Assembly (NCBI GenBank): GCA_009602725.1
Contig: WELB01000426.1
Coordinates: 1-12,235, forward strand
Length of the DNA stretch: 12,235 bases
DNA from: Spirogloea muscicola
Lineage: Eukaryota; Streptophyta; Zygnematophyceae; Spirogloeales; Spirogloeaceae
Direction: 5' to 3'
Notes under the pieces: model-generated
Database searches by the model: none
The model's input: only the letters and a program-made list of their open reading frames with translations
Told to the model about the DNA's origin: nothing
In this document: piece by piece, positions 6,701 through 12,235 of the stretch
Layout of the letters: every line of letters begins with the position of its first letter
Numbering within the stretch: the first letter of the stretch is position 1
Translations under genes and position numbers: made by a program

Positions 6701-8745
6701 CACGGTCATAAAATACAGTGTGCAGCACAGACAAGTGGCAGCAGGAGTTTCACATATGTCAGTGGGGCTGAGGAGAAGGTGGCTCGAGTCTTTGAGGCGC
6801 CCCTGGCGTTCCTGAACACTTTGCGGCACACCACAGCTGGCGGTCAAGCTGTGGAGGAAGTCCACGTGCTCGGCGCTAGTATGTCAGCTTTGGGCCTCTC
6901 GCAGAGGCCCATCTACGCTGGTGAGCTTGCCCCACTTGGTAATGCATTGTGGAAGACAAGCTCTGCTTACAAGAGCAGAATTCCGTTTTATGGCGCAGCC
7001 CAACCCCTTAAATCTGACAATGAGAAGGGGGAAGATCGGCAGTTCACTTGTCCAGGGTGTTAGTTTCTCGTGCAAGTGAGCGCCAGTGTGGGGCCTTGCC
7101 AAAGCCTGTTCTTGTATGCACAGGAAGGCTGCTGCAATTCTCAGGTTTGGGACATACTCGGGGTATGTGGAGTTTGCTGTGGTCTGCAGGTTCTCAAGCG
7201 GCATCAGACTCGCGACCAGCCAAGGCAAAGCTAGATATTACAGAAGACATCCCTGATGCGCGCCCCTTGGCACTCTCTGAGCCCCCACTGGAGGAGCATC
7301 TGGCGCAGAACACACTGTGGCCGGAGACGCACAAGCTGTATGGCCACGGGAATGAACTCTTCTGCATGGCTGCTGACCATCACGGCAGATATCTCGCCAC
7401 AGCTTGCAAGGCAAGTATGCGTGATATGTATCGGAGAGCACACACTCCACTGTGGCAGTTACAGATACAGATGTATGTTTGCCATTGTCTGAGTGGTTGG
7501 TGGATTGGTTGCGCCAGGCCCAATCTGCACGAGAAGCTGATGTTCTTCTCTGGAAGATGGAGTCCTGGCGAGTTGTTGGCAAGCTGGCAGGACACACCCT
7601 GACAGTCACACAGATTGAGTTCTCCTGGGACGACCGCTTCATTCTGTGTGTTTCCAGGGACCGTCAGTTGTCTATATTTCAAGCCGCCACCGAGAGCGGG
7701 GGTGTTGAGCAACCAGGTGAATAACTGCCGCTCATTCTTCTCGGTCAAGACATCTCAATGATCAGCCATAGGAGGTCAAGATTGGCATCGGTGCTTGCAG
7801 GCAACCGCAGAACCGTGAGTAATGCTTGCGTTAATGGAAGCCCTCTGTAACATCGGCAGTCACCAGACTGAAATGCCTCAGTCTCTTCCACTCCTGCTGT
7901 CAGAACAGGCGAACATGGACCGTAGCCCATATGTACTCCTTGATCAAGTTGCCGCTCACAAACGGATAGTATGGACCGGGTCATGGGCACCAGCCAGCTA
8001 CATGTTTGCCACAGGTTCCAGGGACAAGCTGGTGAGTAACAGCATGCAGGCAGCTAGTTTTGGAAGTTGCTCGAAGTACCTTATGATGCACCCCATGCTT
8101 CGTCGCTTGTATTTTCTTATGATGCACCCTATGCTTCGTCATGACACAAGGCGCCGTTGTTCATCAAAAGGCAACCAGGAGAGCAACTCTGGTACTTGGC
8201 AAGCGGAGCAGTACCTGGGATGCTGACGCATCATTGAGCACATATGTACATCTGTGCTTTCATTGCAGGTCAAAATCTGGGAAATTGCAACTAGTGAAGA
8301 CGGCTCGCCGGTTATCAGGCACTTGATGACACTTCCTGTCTTTCGCAGCAGTGTGACTGCTGCTGCGTGGAGTTCGTGCTGTTTCTCAGACGGATCACAT
8401 GTCTTGGCTGTCGGCACGGAGGAGGGATCTATTGAGGTTTGGAAGATGAATGTGGGCGAGCAGGACAGAGAAGGCCCGACCTCAACAGCATCGAGACCTG
8501 AAGCATCTGCACAGACCGACTCAAGTCGAGCACGTGGCCAGCAGGTCCAAGCCATCGTGCATTGCGTGAGGCTGGCCAGCTTCGATGTGCATATGTGTCA
8601 CGTTGCTGCCGTGCTTCGCCTGCGCTGGCAGAAAGATGGGGACTCCAGGACCTTGGAAGAACGTCCAGAGGCAGATCCTATAAAGCTCGCCTCGTCCGGA
8701 GCAGACCACTCTGTCCGCATTTTCGAGGTTTCTGTGAGAGTCTGA
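3778..8745 (+). CDS. ELP2: Elongator complex subunit 2 (ELP2), WD40 protein, 11 exons
   Basis: Exons: 3778-3994, 4291-4379, 4852-5002, 5187-5341, 5600-6343, 6490-6576, 6698-6920, 7190-7410, 7518-7716, 7904-8031, 8269-8745. They sum to 896 codons plus TGA with phase kept at every junction; plant and animal ELP2 are about 830 residues. ELP2 is the double beta-propeller scaffold of the ELP1-ELP2-ELP3 core of Elongator, which carries out wobble-uridine (U34) tRNA modification. Family signatures in order: [16 protein letters not shown] (9-24), [14 protein letters not shown] in exon 2, [12 protein letters not shown] in exon 4, [13 protein letters not shown] and [79 protein letters not shown] joined to [45 protein letters not shown]-type junction [28 protein letters not shown] joined to VKIWE, and [13 protein letters not shown] at the end. 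Introns 2 and 8 appear to use GC donors; intron 2 has GT alternatives (4366 or 4372 with acceptor at 4840, same final frame). ATG 3778 is the first in frame after a stop at 3682. Confidence 0.95.
4019..4058 (+). repeat. Telomere-like C-rich tract in ELP2 intron 1
   Basis: The tract reads TTGAACCCCAAACTCTACAC, CTCAAACCC and TGAGCCCTGG. It is a run of degenerate AACCCCAAA/CAAACCCTGA units like those at the left window edge. It begins 24 nt inside the intron. Confidence 0.55.
4230..4260. repeat. Perfect 10-bp hairpin near the 3' end of ELP2 intron 1
   Basis: GAGGGCTTCG (4230-4239) and CGAAGCCCTC (4251-4260) are exact reverse complements with an 11-nt loop. The hairpin ends 30 nt before the proposed acceptor (exon 2 starts at 4291), in the region where branch point and polypyrimidine tract normally lie, so it could influence splicing. 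It could equally be chance or a relic. Confidence 0.6.
4497..4553 (+). repeat. Telomere-like G-rich tract in ELP2 intron 2
   Basis: The tract contains TAGGGCTTAGGG, TCAGGGTTTCAAGG, TTCAGGGG and TTTAGGGTTTAG, all variants of TTTAGGG and in the opposite orientation to the intron 1 tract. A further CTAAACCCCC lies near 4602-4612 in the same intron. Confidence 0.7.
4754..4820 (+). repeat. Imperfect ~29-bp duplication in ELP2 intron 2
   Basis: TTGTCAT followed by ATGCCGACCTGACAGCCTT (4754-4783) is repeated as TTGTCAT followed by ATGCCAACCTGACAGTCTT (4792-4820), an offset of 37-38 nt. The second copy lies just before the exon 3 acceptor. Confidence 0.6.
8080..8140 (+). repeat. 25-bp direct repeat in ELP2 intron 10
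   Basis: CTTATGATGCACCCCATGCT plus TCGTC at 8080-8104 recurs at 8116-8140 with one mismatch (24 of 25) and a 36-nt offset. It lies wholly inside the intron between FATGSRDKL and VKIWE. Confidence 0.8.
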
Positions 8746-9333
8746 TTGAGCATGCTAGGCCCCAAATCAGGCCTCCACTGGCACAAATAAAGCCTTGAAG
8801 CAAACGCGTATGGCAGAGATGCAGATTGCTGTAGTTCCTATATGGGCATTGGATCTGCATGCCGCCCAATCATCTGTTCCACCGAGGCTCCTCGCAGGTG
8901 GAAAGACAGCGGTGCTGCAATATGATGAGGTTATACTGCTCCCAATCTTCCAAGGTAGTGGTCTGTGTGACTGACCTACCTCAGCCTCTTGCAAAGAGCA
9001 ACTCATGCAATTCGACAGCGCGCGGAGGCTATGAGGCTGCATGCTTAGGTGGCTTGCTCCAGGCATCATCTGCGCAACCTGGCAACCTCTCCAGAGCAGA
9101 ACTGGCCAGCAATGCCGAGTGTTGGCTTCCTCGTCCAAGCGTGCGCCGTTGCTTCCCCCTGCAACCTGCCGGGAAGATGGGGCTGCTTCACAGAGCAATC
9201 AGGTGCCACAAGAGGTACAAGAAACAGGGGGTTGAGCGCAGCCCCATTCATGGTCGCCATGACAATGCTGGTCATAGTGACAGGGTTATGTGGCAGTCCA
9301 AAGATGCGAGCGGCTGTTGTCATCGCCCAATGC
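8746..9333. other. Convergent 3' intergenic region between ELP2 and the TMEM115-like gene
   Basis: This 588-nt stretch separates the ELP2 stop from the minus-strand stop of the TMEM115-like gene and should hold both 3' UTRs. Open frames here (for example around 9049-9330 on both strands) have no family-like features and are taken as chance. Apart from AATAAA at 8786, no signal was found; no obvious TGTAA or AATAAA serves the minus-strand gene. Confidence 0.5.
8786..8791 (+). terminator. AATAAA polyadenylation signal of ELP2
   Basis: AATAAA begins 41 nt after the ELP2 TGA, a normal position for a poly(A) signal. It is the animal/plant hexamer rather than the TGTAA commonly used by chlorophyte algae, so it may be coincidental. 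Confidence 0.45.
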
Positions 9334-10934
9334 TCAGACGCTCTCCACCCCACTCGGCACAGAGGACAGTGGCAAGGAGGCTGGCGACTTCTCCTCCGTG
9401 GGCTCCTTGCCAGCTGCCTTGACATCCACCACAGCCAAGCGCTCCTCAAGAGCCCGTGCACCACGCTCCCTGCGGATGTCGATGACAGTCACGTCACAAA
9501 TGCTGATGTATTGTGCCCCATTGAGCTAGCCAGATTGCAAAGAGATGCCCATTCTCGATGCTAGATTGCGACTAAGAGGAACAGGAACATCCATAATCAG
9601 CTCCTGCGGGCAACCCAGGGTTTGCGGCCCCAGACCTTCTCCGTGAGGCTTCAACGGGGTCCGAGCCAGGGAGGGGCTTGGAAGCAACATCGTCGCCCTG
9701 ATCTGCAGCAGCTGCGGCTAGCCTCCGGCCGCAGAAGACCGCCTCAGCCGCGTTGGCAATCGGTCGGATGACAGGCCAGCAGAATTCGGGGAAGAACGTC
9801 ACAAATGCAAACTCCTCGTTCGGGTCGCCCTTGAGCGCGCCATCCGACTTGGGCTGGAAGTAGCGGAGGTACAGCCAGCTGCCATACATGCCGTAGAGGA
9901 TGAACGGGAGGCCCAGGACCACGTCCCCCACCACCGCACACGTGACGATGGAGATCACGGCCACCAGCGAGGGTACCCACTGCCCATCGAGTCGCCAAAC
10001 TGTAAGTCAGCGGCAGTCCCTGACGCTCTCGGCTACCTGAGATCGTCACACTACAATTTCCTGCCCAGCCAGGCATGGGGCTCCGGCAAGCACCGGATCA
10101 GACTTGTGGCCCTCACCTTGGCTCGAAACTTGAAGACAAAGAATGCCGTGATCTCCTGATCGGGCATGAGCTGCTTGACGGCGACCAGCAGTCCGGCCAC
10201 GACCCCGTGGAAGCCGGATATCCGCGCGTAACTGCCAGGCAGGGTGGCCCACGGCTCATGGGCAATGCATGATGTTGCAAACGACATGGAGGGCATGGAC
10301 GCGGTGATACTACACAAAACTGGGCAGCGAGGGTGTGCGGCTTCTTTGCGGAGAACGGGGGGCAGGCGGGGGGGTTTGCGAACCGGAGGCTGGGCCCAGA
10401 GCCTCACAGGAAGTTCTCGGAGTAGGTGGCGTAGAAGAGGGCAATCATGGTGGCGAAGGTGGCGGCGGCAAGGGCGGTGTTGACGACGACGATGAAGCGC
10501 AGGAACTCCTTGGAGCCCCAGATGGGCTCCACGAGGCGGCCGACGAAAAGCAGCGCCAGGACGTCCACGACCAGGCTGACGGGGGACTGCTCCAGGTAGC
10601 CCGCCGTCACGACATTCCACCCGAACGGAATGGTCCTGGCAGACATAGGCGGGCAAGGATATTGGGTCTGTGTTTGTCGATGGAGGGCCTGAGTGGCCAA
10701 GTACAAGGCAAGCGCGTTGGTAAGGGAGCGGAGAAGGGTCAGGCAGGGAGGGGGGCTTGGGGCTTAGTGGGGCCCGAAAGCGCACTTGGCGGGTACGAGG
10801 GCTAGGTAGTCGACGGCGGGTGGCGCGAGGAGGGAGAGGGCGTAGCCGAGGGCCAGGAGCGCCGCCAGCGCCTTGGACAGCCGCGTGAAGCCGGAGAGCA
10901 GGCCGCCGGCGCCGCCGCCGCCGGACGGCACCAT
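9334..10934 (-). CDS. TMEM115: TMEM115/DUF1751 family Golgi membrane protein (plant rhomboid-related), 5 exons
   Basis: Exons (minus, 5' to 3'): 10934-10786, 10635-10408, 10231-10117, 9979-9636, 9469-9334. They give 323 codons plus TGA, in phase at every junction; land-plant homologues are of similar size. The family is Golgi-resident with a rhomboid-like fold and no protease activity; the animal member is linked to Golgi-to-ER traffic. Signs: hydrophobic segments near residues 20-40, 68-84, 94-118, 133-148 and 166-195; KTIPFGWNVVTAGYLEQS (50-67); GRLVEPIWGSKEFLRF (82-97) with the family E-P-x-W-G; ISGFHGVVAG (130-139), which lacks a catalytic serine; AKWVPS across junction 3-4; GSWLYLRYFQPKSDGALKGD; EEFAFVTFFPEFCWPV; LPGSDPVEASRRR continuing over junction 4-5 into ERGARALEERL. 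The last exon was found only because the plant-like RRRERGARALEERL motif continues there. Donors are GTGCGC, GTGAGG, GTGAGG and GTCTGG, and acceptors are all AG. Intron 3 was set to end at 9980, because the alternative AG at 10000 breaks the frame. Reading through intron 4 gives a different tail ending at 9572. Confidence 0.93.
10741..10770. repeat. Telomere-like tract in TMEM115 intron 1
   Basis: The plus strand reads GGGGGGCTTGGGGCTTAG, the complement of CTAAGCCCCAAGCCCC. This matches the CTAAACCCCAAGCCCT portion of the left-edge array with few changes and shares a 13-mer with the promoter hairpin at 3649. It lies in the 5' part of intron 1, just after the donor, in the gene's sense. Confidence 0.5.
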
Positions 10935-11201
10935 GCCGGGGCGGCGGGGGGGCCGGCCTCCTCGGGGGCTGCGCGCGCCCTGCCGTGCCGTGCCGTGTGC
11001 GGCCCGGGGCGGCCGCGGAGGGAACGAGAGAAAGCAGACAGTGCCTACTGATGGTAACGGGCGGCCTGCATATGGAAAAGTCGTAGCACGCGTGCACTTG
11101 CGCGCGAGCCGGGCCGCGGACTCCCCGCCCCTGGCATCTCACAGCCATCGCCTTGCGTTGGAGGAGCTGTTACTTCACCAATGTGGCCTAGTGCTGGTGT
11201 G
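10935..11201. promoter_or_regulatory. Upstream region of the TMEM115-like gene
   Basis: The first roughly 100 nt upstream of the minus-strand ATG at 10934 are strongly GC-rich, with TGCCG iterations near 10980-11000, and then GC content falls. This is the expected place for the promoter and 5' UTR. No TATA box or other specific motif is identified, and no coding exon on either strand is recognised. Confidence 0.4.
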
Positions 11202-11475
11202 GTGGGCAAGAGGACAAGAACGAAGAATGGCGCGCCATTAGAGAAGAGGGGCTGGCCTTGGACGATATCCAAAGCCAGAAAAGGTTCCAAAAAAGAGAAG
11301 TGCTCGCCCACAGAGAAGAGTGGCTGGCAAAGCCAGCCCAAAAAGAATGGACAATATCCCAAGCAAAAAAGGTGTAGTGGGCAAGAAGACAAGGAAGAAG
11401 TGGCTCTCCCAGCGGGGGCAAGGGCTGTGATAAGCCAGCCCGAGAAGAATTGACGCAATTGACAGAAGGTTCGAA
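11202..11475. repeat. Diverged tandem repeat, period about 88 bp, about three copies
   Basis: GTGGGCAAGAGGACAAG at 11202 recurs as GTGGGCAAGAAGACAAG at 11378 (176 nt, two periods). GGACGATATCCAAAGCC at 11260 recurs as GGACAATATCCCAAGC at 11349 (about 88 nt). AAAAGGTTCCAA near 11280 resembles AGAAGGTTCGAA near 11464. AGAAGAGnGGCTGGC units repeat within it. The middle unit has a perfect stem GGCTGGC-AAA-GCCAGCC (11322-11338). The minus strand reads as long hydrophobic pseudo-frames only because of the repeat composition. Confidence 0.6.
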
Positions 11476-11734
11476 TGGGCCAAACAGAGGACAAGGACAA
11501 GCAGGAGGTATGCCGCTTCAGGAGTGTCGTCGAGGACCTCCTCCCTGCAATTACAAGGACCACCACCAAGGAGACCACTTCTATCCGTGCGCTGTGGATA
11601 TTCACGGTGGCTATGAAGTGGCATGAAGTGGTCCTCCCTCATCCAGCATCTGGCCCGACTGATTGACGCGCATCGTCGAAGTCAGGGGGGCAGCTTGGCA
11701 ACACTAGCATGTTACCTTGGCCACCTTAGCATAG
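11476..11734. other. Unassigned stretch before the retroelement fragment
   Basis: Short open frames occur on both strands (for example plus 11475-11666) but show no recognisable domain. The stretch could be decayed upstream retroelement sequence or ordinary intergenic DNA. Confidence 0.35.
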
Positions 11735-12235
11735 GGCTTCGTTTGTCCATTCCTTTGGGCCTTCCCCCCGCCCTGCCTGCTGGGCGTGCTGCAGTGCGAA
11801 TGTGGTAAGCGGTCGACGGACCCGGCGGAGCTGGCGGCGCATCTCCTCCGCTGCGCCACTGGAGGCGAACGAACAGCTGCGCATGACCTCTTGCGTGATG
11901 CTATGTTCGGGATCTTTCAGGAGGCGGGCTACACGGTGGCGATGGAGAACGCCTCGGTCATGCCCATCCTCGAGAGGGCTGACGGACACCATACGCGTTG
12001 TGTTGACCTGGTGGCGTCCACGCCGGGAGGTGGCGCGCGGATCATAGCCGATGTAGTCACCACCGATGTGGTCGACCGCTCCAACCTGGGGCTCTCTGCC
12101 TCGCGGGCCGGCCACGCGGCCTCCAAGGCCGCTCGCTGCAAGGCGGCCAAGCACTCCGACCACCCACCTGCCGACGAGTTCGTCCCCTTGGCGGTGGACG
12201 TGCACGGGGCTCTTGGGTCCCAGTGGCTTGACCTA
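11735..12235 (+). mobile_element. C-terminal fragment of a non-LTR-retrotransposon-type polyprotein (partial, runs off window)
   Basis: After a TAG at 11732-11734 one frame stays open for 167 codons to the window end. It is missed by start-to-stop scans because it has no stop. Residues 21-40 carry C-x-C...H-x3-C (LQCECGK...AAHLLRC), a zinc-knuckle-like finger. Next come HDLLRDAMFGIFQEAGYTVA (50-69), an E at 71, RCVDLVA (88-94, D91) and IIADVVTTD (103-111, D106), then GHAASKAARCKAAKH and FVPLAVDVHGALGS (149-162). This order (finger, AGY-x-V-x-x-E, R-x-D-L-V, x-D-V, F-x-P-L-x-V-x-x-x-G) is what I associate with the region after the reverse transcriptase domain in LINE-like elements of plants, algae and protists. 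E71/D91/D106 look like a nuclease-type acidic set, which is inference. No RT domain is in the window. The upstream stop suggests 5' truncation or decay, although an intron-like or frameshifted upstream part cannot be excluded. Composition is GC-rich, unlike the flanking repeats. Confidence 0.6.

Noticed and set aside
9049-9564. Plus- and minus-strand frames in the ELP2-TMEM115 intergenic region
   Set aside because: No recognisable family, and they overlap the antisense of TMEM115 exon 5 and presumed 3' UTRs.
9980-10000. Alternative acceptor for TMEM115 exon 4 at 10000
   Set aside because: It gives the wrong phase after the AK residues. The AG at 9980 joins AK to WVPS in frame, as in plant homologues.
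9744-10076. 110-codon minus-strand frame overlapping TMEM115 exon 4
   Set aside because: Alternative-frame shadow of exon 4; the conserved membrane-protein motifs are in the other frame.
10051-11148. 365-codon minus-strand open frame over TMEM115
   Set aside because: A composite of true exon 3 with read-through introns and out-of-frame parts of exons 1 and 2. The spliced model explains the conserved protein.
11468-11478. tRNA B-box-like GGTTCGAATGG
   Set aside because: The box lacks the final CC, and no A box or acceptor stem is found around it.
11045-11642. Hydrophobic minus-strand frames suggestive of a membrane protein
   Set aside because: The hydrophobic runs come from the purine-rich diverged tandem repeat, and similar stretches appear in more than one frame.
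1-12235. Dinoflagellate origin, suggested by GC donors and TTTAGGG-type repeats
   Set aside because: Most introns are ordinary GT-AG, the proteins look plant-like, and the genes alternate in orientation. A green alga is the simpler reading, though not proven.
1-12235. CRISPR array, bacterial operon or novel defence system
   Set aside because: No regularly spaced repeats with unique spacers and no prokaryotic gene organisation; all recognised genes are spliced eukaryotic housekeeping genes.

Overview
The window looks like nuclear DNA of a photosynthetic eukaryote, most likely a green alga. Three intron-rich protein genes can be assembled. All three have closer textual similarity to land-plant than to animal homologues, mostly GT-AG introns, and first exons far more GC-rich than later ones. 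Degenerate plant/green-algal telomere-type repeats (CCCTAAA-like) sit at the left edge and recur inside introns. The exact lineage cannot be decided from the sequence.

Layout. 1-58 is a degenerate telomere-like array. 59-1456 holds no gene I recognise, only small inverted repeats. 1457-3627 (minus strand) is an eight-exon gene for an IWR1/SLC7A6OS/DMS4-like protein (RNA polymerase II nuclear import factor). It is almost invisible to a simple ORF scan, because most of its exons are under 170 nt. 3628-3777 is a 150-nt GC-rich divergent promoter containing a perfect 13-bp inverted repeat. 3778-8745 (plus strand) is an eleven-exon gene for Elongator subunit 2 (ELP2), with complete reading phase across all junctions and an AATAAA signal just after the stop. 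8746-9333 is the convergent 3' intergenic stretch. 9334-10934 (minus strand) is a five-exon gene for a TMEM115/DUF1751 Golgi membrane protein (the plant rhomboid-related family). 10935-11734 is upstream and repeat DNA, including a diverged tandem repeat of about 88 bp. 11735-12235 (plus strand) is an open frame that runs off the window and looks like the C-terminal part of a non-LTR-retrotransposon-type polyprotein (zinc-knuckle-like CxC...HxxxC plus a nuclease-like E...D...D pattern).

The three genes are housekeeping: polymerase II import, tRNA wobble-uridine modification by Elongator, and Golgi membrane organisation. IWR1 and ELP2 share a divergent promoter; ELP2 and TMEM115 converge. I found no evidence of a new defence or metabolic system. 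The noteworthy signals are the hidden IWR1 gene, the GC-AG introns in ELP2, the telomere-like tracts and short duplications in introns, a possible intron-retention isoform of TMEM115, and several foldback structures.
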